Assembly: GCF_040892545.1 (NCBI RefSeq)
Contig: NZ_CP156079.1
Coordinates: 2,639,501-2,703,500 of the forward strand
Source: Paracidovorax avenae
GTDB lineage: Bacteria; Pseudomonadota; Gammaproteobacteria; Burkholderiales; Burkholderiaceae_C
Direction: 5' to 3'
Length of the DNA stretch: 64,000 nt
Shown here: one piece after another, positions 56,329 to 64,000 of the stretch
Layout of the letters: the number at the start of each line of letters is the position of its first letter
Numbering within the stretch: position 1 is the first letter of the stretch
Notes under the pieces: generated by a model
Databases searched by the model: none
What the model was told of the DNA's origin: nothing
Seen by the model: the letters and a program-made list of their open reading frames with translations, nothing else
Translations under genes and position numbers: made by a program

Positions 56329-58994
56329 GACGGTTGCCGGATGAGGGTGCGCACGCGGTGGGCCAGCGCGTCGAGCGTGAAGGGCTTGGTCAGCACGTGC
56401 ATGCCGCGCTCCAGGTGGCCGTTGCCCACGGCCGCGTTCTCGGCATACCCGGTGATGAAGAGGATCTGGAGGTCGGGCCGCGTGAGGCGCCCGCCGTCGG
56501 CCAGCTGGCGTCCGTTCATGCCGCCGGGCAGGCCGACATCGGTGATCAGCAGGTCCAGGTGGGTGCGCGACTGCAGCACCTGCAGGGCCGAGGGGCCGTC
56601 GTGCGCCTCGATGGTGTGGTAACCCATCTCGTGCAGCACTTCCACCACCAGGGAACGCACGCTCGGTTCATCGTCCACCACCAGCACGACGCCTGATCCC
56701 TCGCCGGCCTCGGGAAGGTGCAGGGCCGGGACGTCGGACTCCTCGGGCTGGGCTTCGTGGCGGGGCAGGTAGATGCACATCGTCGTGCCCATGCCCGGTT
56801 CGGAATACGCGCGCACCTGCCCGCCCGACTGCCGCGCGAATCCATACACCATGGACAGGCCCAGGCCCGTGCCCATGCCGATCGGCTTGGTGGTGAAGAA
56901 GGGTTCGAAGATCCGGCGCATCACCTCGGGCGCCATGCCGGTGCCGGTATCGGTCACGCACAGCGACACGTACTGGCCCGGCGGCAGGTCGCGCTCGCGG
57001 CCGGCCCGCTCGTCCATCCAGGCGTTGGCGGTCTCGATGGTGAGCCGGCCGCCGCCGGGCATGGCATCGCGGGAGTTGATGCACAGGTTCAGGAGTGCGC
57101 TCTCGAGCTGGTGCGGGTCCACGTGGGTGGTCCACAGGCCCACGGCATTGACGACTTCCAGTTCCGTCTCGGGGCCGATGGTGCGGCGGATGAGTTCCTC
57201 CATGCCGCGCACCAGGCGGTTCACGTCGGTGGGCTTGGGGTCGAGCGTCTGCCGCCGCGAGAAGGCCAGCATGCGGTGGGTGAGCGAGGCGGCGCGCCGC
57301 GCTGCGCCCTGGCCGACCGTCACATAGCGGGCCAGGTCGTCGAAGCGCCCCTGCGCCACGCGCCGGTTGATCAGCTCGAGGCTGCCGCTGATGGTGGCCA
57401 GCAGGTTGTTGAAATCGTGCGCGAGGCCGCCCGTGAGCTGGCCCACGGCTTCCATCTTCTGCGACTGCCGCAGCGCCTCCTGGGCGGCTTCGCGCTCGCG
57501 GGATTCGGCGGTGAGGCGCGCCAGGGCATCCTCCAGGTCGCGGGTGCGCTCGGCCACCCGGCTTTCCAGGTGGCTGTTGAGGGCGCGCAGCTCCTGTTCT
57601 GCCATGCGCTGGTCGGTCACATCGTAGCCTTCGGCGAAGATGCCGTTCACCGCTCCCACGCCGTCCAGGGTGGGCTGGTAGATGAAATTCAGGTAATGCT
57701 CGGTCAGCGGGCCGCCCGGTTCGCGCTGCAGCAGGACCTTGAGGTTCTTGCCGATGTAGGGCCGGCCGGTGCGGTACACCTCGTCGAGCAGTTCGTGGAT
57801 GCCCTGGCCCTGCAGTTCCGGCAGGGCTTCCCGGATGGATTTGCCCTCGATGTTCCTGCGGCCGATGAGCTGCTGGTAGGAGTCGTTGACGAACTCGTAC
57901 ACGTGGTCGGGTCCGCGCAGCACGCACATGAAGCCCGGCGCCTTGCTGAACAGTTCTCGCAGGCGGTCGCGCTCGGCCGTGCGGGATTCCAGCGCCTCGG
58001 CCTGCGCGATGGCGGGCGCCACCTGCCCGGCGAGCAGTTGCACGAACGACCGGGTCTCGGCGTCGTCCGCGGGACGAAGCGGATTGGCGCCGCACACGAG
58101 GAAGCCCGCGGAGCGGGCATCTCCCTGCGGCGGCAGCGGCACCACGAAGGCGGTGTGCGGGGGAACCTGCCATGCGCCGGTGGGCGTGTCGGCTGCCGGT
58201 TGCAGGGGCACGGCGAACGCGGCCTCGCCGGCGGCGAGCCGGTCCAGGTGCCAGGGCCAGGGCGTGCCGGGGGCCATTTCGCGCGGCGCCAGCCGGTGGC
58301 CCGAGGGCACGCCGGCATTGCAGGCCAGCCGTGCCGTCCCGTGGGCATCGTAGAGATAGATCAGCGAGAAGGGCAGGTCTTTCTGCGCGCTGGCCAGGGT
58401 GGCGCAGGCGCCGTCCACGACCTGCTGGCGGGTGCCGCCCAGCGACATGGCTGCGCCCAGTTCGTGCAGTATCGCCAGGCGGCGCTCGCTGATGACCCGG
58501 CCCGTGTCCTCGGACACTGCGCAGAACAGGCCGTTCACGCGTCCGTCGTCGTCCAGCAGCGGGCTGTACGAGAAGGTGTGGTAGGTCTCCTCGAGCGTGC
58601 CGGTGCCGGCGCGGTCGATGAGCAGCATGAGGGACGAATCCCAGGTGGACTCGCCACGCTGGTACACCGCGTGCATGCGGTCCTTCACGTCGTCCCAGAT
58701 CTCGGCCCAGATCTCCGCGGTGGGGCGCCCGAGCGCGTCGGGGTGCTTCGTGCCCAGGGTGGGGCGGTAGGCGTCGTTGTAGAAAAAGGCGATGTCCGGG
58801 CCCCAGCCCACCCACATTTCGAAGCGCGAGGTCAGCAGGATGCGCAGCGCGGCCTTGAGCCCCTGCGGCCAGCGTTCGGGCGGCCCGAGCGGCGTCGCTT
58901 CCCAGTCGTGCTGGCGCATGCGGCGCGCCATCTCGCTATGGCCGATGAAGATGTCGGCATGGCGTTCGGCGGGCGGGTGCGGTGGGGGCGTCAT
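56325..58994 (-). CDS. Hybrid histidine kinase, PAS-GAF-PAS-HisKA-HATPase-REC
   Basis: This cytoplasmic hybrid kinase of 889 residues has no membrane helix. A PAS-like domain (about 30-170, with W-V-G-W-G-P-D and F-Y-N-D) is followed by a GAF domain (170-320) and a second PAS (340-460). The phospho-acceptor histidine is in G-L-A-H-D-F-N-N-L-L, the ATPase has D-T-G-T-G-M and G-T-G-L-G-L, and a C-terminal receiver has its aspartate in L-I-T-D-V-G-L-P. The PAS/GAF signal is unknown. It starts 21 bases after the next upstream kinase and its stop overlaps bphO. Confidence 0.9.
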   Translation of the reverse strand: MTPPPHPPAERHADIFIGHSEMARRMRQHDWEATPLGPPERWPQGLKAALRILLTSRFEMWVGWGPDIAFFYNDAYRPTLGTKHPDALGRPTAEIWAEIWDDVKDRMHAVYQRGESTWDSSLMLLIDRAGTGTLEETYHTFSYSPLLDDDGRVNGLFCAVSEDTGRVISERRLAILHELGAAMSLGGTRQQVVDGACATLASAQKDLPFSLIYLYDAHGTARLACNAGVPSGHRLAPREMAPGTPWPWHLDRLAAGEAAFAVPLQPAADTPTGAWQVPPHTAFVVPLPPQGDARSAGFLVCGANPLRPADDAETRSFVQLLAGQVAPAIAQAEALESRTAERDRLRELFSKAPGFMCVLRGPDHVYEFVNDSYQQLIGRRNIEGKSIREALPELQGQGIHELLDEVYRTGRPYIGKNLKVLLQREPGGPLTEHYLNFIYQPTLDGVGAVNGIFAEGYDVTDQRMAEQELRALNSHLESRVAERTRDLEDALARLTAESREREAAQEALRQSQKMEAVGQLTGGLAHDFNNLLATISGSLELINRRVAQGRFDDLARYVTVGQGAARRAASLTHRMLAFSRRQTLDPKPTDVNRLVRGMEELIRRTIGPETELEVVNAVGLWTTHVDPHQLESALLNLCINSRDAMPGGGRLTIETANAWMDERAGRERDLPPGQYVSLCVTDTGTGMAPEVMRRIFEPFFTTKPIGMGTGLGLSMVYGFARQSGGQVRAYSEPGMGTTMCIYLPRHEAQPEESDVPALHLPEAGEGSGVVLVVDDEPSVRSLVVEVLHEMGYHTIEAHDGPSALQVLQSRTHLDLLITDVGLPGGMNGRQLADGGRLTRPDLQILFITGYAENAAVGNGHLERGMHVLTKPFTLDALAHRVRTLIRQPS

Positions 58995-59015
58995 GGCGTC
59001 GGGGGACGTCGGGCC

Positions 59016-61007
59016 TCAAGCCTGGCGGGCGGCCATCAGGCGCACGATGGTGGCCATCAGTGCATGGGGCTGCAGGGGCTTGCCCAGGTGCGCGTCGAAA
59101 CCGGCTTCCAGGGCCTTGTTCGCATCCTGCGGGCGCGAAAACGCGGTGAGCGCGATCGCGATGGGCGGCTTGAGCCCCTGCGGCACGGGCATGTCGCGCA
59201 GCGCCCGCGCGAATTCGTATCCGTCGCGCCCCGGCAGGCCGATGTCGCTCACGACAACGTCGGGCCAGCGCTCGCGCAGCGCCTGCACCGCGGAGTCGAA
59301 ATCCACCGCCTGGCGAGGCCGTGCGCCTCCGTCCGAGAGGACCACGGCCAGCATTTCGCTCGCGTCCGGGTGGTCTTCGACGGTGAGGATGTCCAGGCCC
59401 CTGAGCGGGCGCTCGGCCTCGGCCGGCTCCGGGGCCGGCTCGTCGGACGCCAGGACGGCAGGCATGCTGGCGCCGGCGCCGCCTTCATAGGCCTCGGTGA
59501 GCGTGACCGTGATCGTGGTGCCTTCCCCGGTGCCGGCGCTGTAGGCCTCGGCTCCGCCGCCATGCAGCTCCGCGAGGTGCTTGACGATGGACAGGCCGAG
59601 GCCCAGGCCGCCGTGGCGGCGGTTGTCCGGCGAATCGCTCTGGGTGAACCGGTCGAAGAGGTGCTCGATGAATTCGGGCGAGATGCCGCGTCCGAAGTCC
59701 TGTACGGACAGCGTGAGCGCATCGCCGTGGCGGGACATCGATACGTCGATGCGTCCGCTGTCGTTCGAGAACTTGATGGCGTTGGTCAGCAGGTTCCAGA
59801 AGATCTGCTGGAAGCGCGTCGGGTCGAGCCATGCGGGTCCGGTGTCTTCGCCCGCGCTCAGGACGATCTCGAGGTGCTTCTCCGCGATGGAGGCCTGCAG
59901 TGCATCGATCGCGGAGCGCACCACCTCGATGGGCTGTGTCCATTCGCGCTCCAGGTGCAGCTTGCCGCTGTTGATGCGAGAGACGTCGAGGATGTCGGAA
60001 ATGATGCGCGCCTGCGCCTTGACGTTGCGGTGGATGGAGTCCAGGCCCTTGATGAGTTCCGGCGTGCCGCCGCGCCGCTTGAGGATGTGCACCCAGCCGG
60101 CGATCGCGTTCAGCGGCGTGCGCAACTCGTGCGACAGCACGGCGATGAAGTCGTCCTTGGTGCGGCTCAGGCGCTCGGCCGTGGCGCGGGCCGCCTGCTC
60201 GCGTTCCAGCACCTCCTGGCGGCGGCTGTCGAGTTCCACCCGCTCGGAAATGTCGGCGGCGAGCGCCATGCGCATCCCGGGTTCCACGTGCGCGGAAATG
60301 CTCCATTCGAGGTACACCCATTGGCCCGAGGGGCGCATGAGCGGGAACTCTCCCCGCCAGGTGGCCGACTGGCCGGTGTCCACGGTCTTGTCCCTGACGA
60401 AGTCCACCCAGCCGGGCGGGGCGAAGTCGCTGATCGCGCGGCCGAGGACTTCCTGGCGGGTGCGCCCGAGCACGCGCGCCATCGCCGGGTTGACGTCGGT
60501 GAAGCGTCCGTCGCGCTCCAGCAGCCCGATGCCGCTGAGGGCCTGGCTGTAGATGGCGCGAAAGCGCCGGTCGCTGCGCCGCAGGCTGTCCTCCGCGGTG
60601 CGCGCGCGGATGAGTGCCTGCAGGGTGCCCACCAGCACCGCCGGCTCCACGGGATGGGTGAGGTAGGCGTCCGCCCCTGCGTTCAGTCCGGTGACGCGGT
60701 CCTCGGCATGCACGTGGGCCGCCGAGAGGTGCATCACGGGCAACTGGGCCGTGTCCTCGCGGGCGCGCAGCGCGCGGCAGACGGCAAAGCCGTCGAGGTC
60801 CGGCAGATGCACGTCCAGCACCACGGCCGAGATGCCTTCGCCCGCCATCTGCAGGGCCTGTGCGCCGCTCTCGGCCTCCACGGTCTGGAAGCCCGCCGCG
60901 CGCACGACGCGCGTGGTGGAGTAGCGGGTGACCGGGTTGTCGTCCACCACCAGCACGGTGTGGGCCGAGCGTTCGATGGTCGCGTGGATGGCTCCGACGT
61001 CCAGCAT
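59016..61007 (-). CDS. Hybrid histidine kinase, REC-PAS-HisKA-HATPase-REC
   Basis: The start at 61007, five bases after the previous stop, gives 663 residues. A receiver at the N-terminus (V-V-L-D-V-H-L-P-D-L-D-G) lets it be controlled by phosphorylation. A PAS domain follows at about 140-265, then HisKA with V-L-S-H-E-L-R-T-P-L-N-A, a HATPase (D-F-G-R-G-I, G-L-G-L-G-L) and a second receiver (V-V-S-D-I-G-L-P-G-R-D-G). Having receivers at both ends, it looks like a relay node between the other kinases. It is soluble. Confidence 0.9.
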   Translation of the reverse strand: MLDVGAIHATIERSAHTVLVVDDNPVTRYSTTRVVRAAGFQTVEAESGAQALQMAGEGISAVVLDVHLPDLDGFAVCRALRAREDTAQLPVMHLSAAHVHAEDRVTGLNAGADAYLTHPVEPAVLVGTLQALIRARTAEDSLRRSDRRFRAIYSQALSGIGLLERDGRFTDVNPAMARVLGRTRQEVLGRAISDFAPPGWVDFVRDKTVDTGQSATWRGEFPLMRPSGQWVYLEWSISAHVEPGMRMALAADISERVELDSRRQEVLEREQAARATAERLSRTKDDFIAVLSHELRTPLNAIAGWVHILKRRGGTPELIKGLDSIHRNVKAQARIISDILDVSRINSGKLHLEREWTQPIEVVRSAIDALQASIAEKHLEIVLSAGEDTGPAWLDPTRFQQIFWNLLTNAIKFSNDSGRIDVSMSRHGDALTLSVQDFGRGISPEFIEHLFDRFTQSDSPDNRRHGGLGLGLSIVKHLAELHGGGAEAYSAGTGEGTTITVTLTEAYEGGAGASMPAVLASDEPAPEPAEAERPLRGLDILTVEDHPDASEMLAVVLSDGGARPRQAVDFDSAVQALRERWPDVVVSDIGLPGRDGYEFARALRDMPVPQGLKPPIAIALTAFSRPQDANKALEAGFDAHLGKPLQPHALMATIVRLMAARQA

Positions 61008-61012
61008 ATGCG

Positions 61013-61912
61013 TCACTCCGCGATCCCGGTGGCGGGCGCCGGCTCCGGCAGGCGCACGGGCAGCGTCACGGAGAACACCGATCCTTCGCCCGGCGTGCTC
61101 TGCAGCTCCACGGCGCCCCCGAGCAGTTCGGCGAGCTGGCGGCACAGCGCCAGGCCCAGGCCGGTGCCGCGCAGGCGCTTCTGCAGCGGCGAGCCCACCT
61201 GCGAGAAATCCTCGAACACGCTGGCATGGAACTCGGGGGCGATGCCGATGCCGGTGTCGGCGACGGAGAAGCGCACGCGGTCTCCTCCGCAGGCCTGCGC
61301 GGACACGCGAACCTCGCCGCGCGGCGTGAACTTGAGCGCATTGGAGATGAAATTGCGCAGGATCTGCGACAGCTTGCGGTCGTCCGTGAAGAGCGGCGGA
61401 AGGTTGTGGGGCTCCTCGAACACCAGGTTGAGCTCGGGGTTGGTGGCGACCGGCTTGAACATGCCGCGCAGGGCCTGGAACAGGTCCACCATCTCGAACC
61501 AGGCGGGCGAGATATCGACGCGGCCGGCCTCGATCTTGGCGAGGTCGAGCAGGTCGTCCACCATGTCGGAGAACTCTGCTGCCGTCGCCTGGATGAAAGC
61601 CACCTGCCGCGACTGCTCGGCATTCAGCGGGCCGTCCACATGGTCGGCCAGCAGCCGTGCAATGCTGCGGATGGAACTGATCGGCGTGCGGAACTCGTGG
61701 CTCATGTATGCCAGGAACCGGCTCTTCATTTCGGTGGCCTTGCGCAGCTGCTCGGCCTGCGTGTCCAGTTCCGAATAGAGCGCCACCACGCCGCGGTTGG
61801 TTTCCTCCAGTTCCGCGCGCAGCAGTTCAAGCTCCTGCTGGCTCGCCGCCAGGGCAGCACGCAGCGCCTCGGGGGCGGCGGCGGCAGTCTGGTCTTCTTG
61901 CTCGGATGTCAT
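61013..61912 (-). CDS. Soluble histidine kinase with N-terminal coiled coil
   Basis: The 299 residues have a short coiled-coil start (L-E-L-L-R-A-E-L-E-E-T-N), HisKA with Y-M-S-H-E-F-R-T-P-I and a HATPase with N-F-I-S-N-A-L-K-F, D-T-G-I-G-I and G-T-G-L-G-L. It has no sensor or membrane domain, so its input must come through protein contact, plausibly the stressosome. It lies directly after the ATPase-PP2C gene (25 bases). This gene order resembles the two-component partners seen beside some Gram-negative stressosomes. Confidence 0.9.
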   Translation of the reverse strand: MTSEQEDQTAAAAPEALRAALAASQQELELLRAELEETNRGVVALYSELDTQAEQLRKATEMKSRFLAYMSHEFRTPISSIRSIARLLADHVDGPLNAEQSRQVAFIQATAAEFSDMVDDLLDLAKIEAGRVDISPAWFEMVDLFQALRGMFKPVATNPELNLVFEEPHNLPPLFTDDRKLSQILRNFISNALKFTPRGEVRVSAQACGGDRVRFSVADTGIGIAPEFHASVFEDFSQVGSPLQKRLRGTGLGLALCRQLAELLGGAVELQSTPGEGSVFSVTLPVRLPEPAPATGIAE

Positions 61913-61937
61913 CGTGCGGGTCCTCGTGTGCGCGGGC

Positions 61938-63014
61938 TCAGCCAGTGCGCTGGACCACGACGACGGTGGCGTCGTCGCGGGCCCGGTGGTGGTCGCGCAG
62001 CAGCACTGCGGCCGCGAGCGCAGGGTCGCGGCCGAGCAGGGGATGGAGGGCGGCGGGAGGCCAGCGCGATTCGATGCCGTCGGTGTGCACGACGGCGAGC
62101 GCATGCGCAGGGGGCTGCGTGGCGGTCTCGCCGCCCTTGCGGATGTGCAGCCCCACGGTGCCGTGCAGCGCGGGCACCGAGCGGTCGGCCACGCCGGAGA
62201 CCAGCCGCGCCGCCACGTTGCCGATGCTGGCGCTGTGCATGGGGGCTTGCGGGCCGTCCCAGCGCAGGCTGCACATGGCAGCGCCGCGCGTGCCCTGCAG
62301 CGCCAGGTGGGCCCGGTCGGTCACTCCGCCGAGCTCGCCGAACGGCGATTGCAGGAAGACCGACAGCGCCGCCTGCGCGGGCCGCGCCGCCTCGGGGCCG
62401 TGTCCCAGGCCGTCGGCCACGCACAGTGCCATGCGCTCCCCGTCGATGGCGGCCGCCCACGCGTCGCCGCAGACGGTCTCTCCCCGCAGCGGCAGGCAGA
62501 TCGCGCCGATGCGGACCGCAGGGAGGGGCGCCGCGCGGCGCGCAACGGCATCCGCGGCGGCGAAGCCATCCTCTTCTTCCTGCGGACGTTCCTGCACCCG
62601 TGCAACGCAGACGGTGCCCTGGGGCGTGGAATGGAGATCGAAGCTGTCCGAGAGGCGCCGGACGGCGCCCAGCCCCGTGCCGGGCGATCCACCGGTGGAA
62701 TAGCCGTCGCGCATCACCAGCCGCAGGTCGGCGATGCCGGGGCCGTTGTCGATGGCGATGACCTCCACCGTGCGCCGTCCGGGTATGGCCGCGATCAGCA
62801 GCCGGCCGCCCCGGGCGTGCCGGCGCAGGTTGGTGGCCAGCTCGGTGACGACCAGCGACAGCCGGCCGGCATCGGTGGCGTTCCAGCCCAGTTCCCCGCT
62901 GGCGTGCGCGCCGAAGCGCCGCGCCTCGCCGACGCGGCTGGCGTCGTCGATCGGGAAGGCCACGTGGGTCCAGCCGTGCAGGACCTCGGCGGAGGCATGG
63001 GGCGTCGCGTCCAT
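61938..63014 (-). CDS. RsbT-like ATPase fused to a PP2C/SpoIIE phosphatase
   Basis: The 358-residue protein has two parts. Residues 1-145 are an anti-sigma-type HATPase (E-L-A-T-N-L, D-N-G-P-G-I-A-D-L) and closely parallel the RsbT encoded just upstream, which suggests a duplication. Residues about 165-355 are a PP2C domain with the metal aspartates in V-C-G-D-A, A-D-G-L-G-H-G and R-D-D-A-T-V-V-V. It could both phosphorylate and dephosphorylate RsbS/RsbR, combining RsbT/W and RsbX/U roles. The ATG at 63014 overlaps the rsbT stop (ATGA), deciding against the ATG at 63023. Confidence 0.9.
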   Translation of the reverse strand: MDATPHASAEVLHGWTHVAFPIDDASRVGEARRFGAHASGELGWNATDAGRLSLVVTELATNLRRHARGGRLLIAAIPGRRTVEVIAIDNGPGIADLRLVMRDGYSTGGSPGTGLGAVRRLSDSFDLHSTPQGTVCVARVQERPQEEEDGFAAADAVARRAAPLPAVRIGAICLPLRGETVCGDAWAAAIDGERMALCVADGLGHGPEAARPAQAALSVFLQSPFGELGGVTDRAHLALQGTRGAAMCSLRWDGPQAPMHSASIGNVAARLVSGVADRSVPALHGTVGLHIRKGGETATQPPAHALAVVHTDGIESRWPPAALHPLLGRDPALAAAVLLRDHHRARDDATVVVVQRTG

Positions 63015-63418
63015 CACTTCCATTTCGTGATGGTCACGCAGGTGCCCTGGCCGGGGGCGGTACGGATGTCGAAGTCGTTCACCAGCCGGCGGCTGCCCGG
63101 CAGGCCCAGGCCCATGCCGCCCCCGGAGGTCCAGCCATCCGACAGGGCGAGCTGCAGGTCTGCAATGCCCGGGCCTTCGTCCTCGAAGTGCATGCGCAGC
63201 CCGGAGCGCCCGGCCTGGTCGAGCAGTTCCCAGCGCATGCGGCCTCCGCCGCCGTGGATCAGGGTATTGCGCGACAGCTCGCTGGCCGCGGTGATGACCT
63301 TGGTCTGGTCCACCAGCGAGAACCTGAGCCTGCCGCACAGCGTGCGGACGGCCTGGCGGCACAGCACGATGTGCTGCTCGGATTCGAGGGGCAGGGTGCC
63401 CGAGGTGTCATCGGCCAA
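63014..63418 (-). CDS. rsbT: Stressosome switch kinase RsbT
   Basis: RsbT is a serine/threonine kinase that phosphorylates RsbS and RsbR, leaves the stressosome and activates a downstream partner. The 134 residues have the ATPase boxes E-L-S-R-N-T, D-E-G-P-G-I-A-D-L and G-G-G-M-G-L-G-L-P-G. The order rsbR-rsbS-rsbT is the universal core. It overlaps rsbS by 11 bases and the next gene by 4. Confidence 0.95.
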   Translation of the reverse strand: MADDTSGTLPLESEQHIVLCRQAVRTLCGRLRFSLVDQTKVITAASELSRNTLIHGGGGRMRWELLDQAGRSGLRMHFEDEGPGIADLQLALSDGWTSGGGMGLGLPGSRRLVNDFDIRTAPGQGTCVTITKWK

Positions 63419-63782
63419 GAGGGGCCTCCTCGCGGATGCGGCGCAGCAGTTCCATGCCGCGCTCCACGTTGAGCGCGGTGCGCACGCCGTCCAGCGACAG
63501 GCCGAGTTCCACGAGGGTGATGGCCACGGCCGGCTGCATGCCGACCACGACCGTATGTGCAGAAAGAATGCGCGCGATGCCGGAGATGCTGCTGAGCATC
63601 CGGCCCACGAACGAATCCACGATCTCCAGTCCGGAGATGTCGATCATCACGCCCGTGGCGCCGGTGTCGGCGATGCGCGTGGCGAGGTCTTCCTGCAGGG
63701 CGAGGGCGGTGCGGTCCTGCATGTCCACCTGGATGGTGACCAGCAGGGTGTTGCCCATGCGGAGAATCGGTATGCGTTCCAT
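63408..63782 (-). CDS. rsbS: Stressosome scaffold RsbS (STAS domain)
   Basis: The 124-residue single STAS domain has the phosphorylation segment D-I-S-G-L-E-I-V-D-S-F-V-G-R, where S57 corresponds to the RsbT target serine. It forms the stressosome core with RsbR. It begins 12 bases after the rsbR stop and overlaps rsbT. Confidence 0.95.
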   Translation of the reverse strand: MERIPILRMGNTLLVTIQVDMQDRTALALQEDLATRIADTGATGVMIDISGLEIVDSFVGRMLSSISGIARILSAHTVVVGMQPAVAITLVELGLSLDGVRTALNVERGMELLRRIREEAPLGR

Positions 63783-63794
63783 GCCGTTCCCTGG

Positions 63795-64000
63795 TCAGTC
63801 GCGCACGCGGTCGATGCGCCAGCCGTTCTTTTGCAGCGCGAGGGAGAGGGCGTCCGCGAGCGTGGCACGCGTGTGGATGCCCTGCAGGTCGATGCCCAGG
63901 TGCACGATGGTCTGCGCGATCTGCGGCCGGATGCCGCTCACGATGCAGTCGGCGCCCATGAGCCGGATGGCGGCCACCGTCTTGAGCAGGTGCTGGGCTA
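63795..64000 (-). CDS. rsbR: Stressosome sensor RsbR, C-terminal STAS part (partial)
   Basis: Only the last 68 or so residues are inside the window: the STAS end with H-L-L-K-T-V-A-A-I-R-L-M-G-A-D-C and S-G-I-R-P-Q-I-A-Q-T-I-V-H-L-G, a typical RsbR pattern. The N-terminal sensor domain, which decides the stimulus (heme-globin, PAS or other), lies beyond position 64000. It heads the visible rsbRST operon. Confidence 0.9.
   Translation of the reverse strand, partial: AQHLLKTVAAIRLMGADCIVSGIRPQIAQTIVHLGIDLQGIHTRATLADALSLALQKNGWRIDRVRD

Noticed and set aside
56718..61778. Plus-strand open frame of 1686 codons
   Set aside because: It is antisense to two complete kinase genes and most of a third, with no recognisable domain; it is a high-GC artefact.

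Overview
The window is a GC-rich bacterial chromosome segment. Codon third positions are almost all G or C. The gene families point to a betaproteobacterium of the family Comamonadaceae, most likely Acidovorax. The reasons are a TctCBA transporter with a Bug-type binding protein and TctDE regulators, DUF748 and DUF349 proteins, a hydroxybutyrate-oligomer hydrolase beside a phasin-like protein, and a tRNA-Leu pair beside rnr. This genus call is an inference from gene content. No CRISPR array, prophage, insertion sequence or rRNA was seen.

Layout. 1-5 kb: end of a peptide/siderophore-type ABC exporter, a TonB receptor with a signalling domain, and a divergent MocR regulator. 5-11 kb: tctDE facing tctCBA. 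11-15 kb: a probable Fur-controlled operon of a small membrane protein, a TonB receptor and a PepSY membrane protein. 15-29 kb: mostly housekeeping genes (3HB-oligomer hydrolase, phasin-like protein, hemH, HAD phosphatase, metY plus a hydrolase, CBS protein, aroC, an EF-hand membrane protein, nrdR, glyA, a lytic transglycosylase with a long structured leader). 29-40 kb: a candidate small RNA, a giant DUF748 protein, a DUF349 protein, two tandem tRNA-Leu(CAG) genes each with its own terminator, an RNase R lacking the usual N-terminal winged helix, and an SDR.

40.5-64 kb is one long minus-strand block and the most interesting part. Its upstream half is a signalling operon. In transcription order it reads: rsbR (cut by the window edge), rsbS, rsbT, an RsbT-like ATPase fused to a PP2C phosphatase, three histidine kinases (one plain, two hybrid), heme oxygenase bphO, bacteriophytochrome bphP and a stand-alone receiver. 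It therefore joins a stressosome, a multi-kinase phosphorelay and a red/far-red photoreceptor with its own chromophore enzyme. No sigma factor or DNA-binding output is encoded in it. After a 321-base gap comes glgC-glgX-treZ-malQ::treY-glgA plus a 72-codon ORF. In this run every junction between the five named enzymes is a 4-base ATGA overlap, and malQ and treY are fused into one 1662-residue protein. It makes and trims alpha-glucan and converts it to trehalose, an osmoprotectant, so a link between the stress/light operon and the trehalose operon is a reasonable hypothesis but is not shown by the sequence.

Two copies of a structured intergenic repeat (10.7 and 22.3 kb) begin inside the 3' end of a gene and supply its stop codon.
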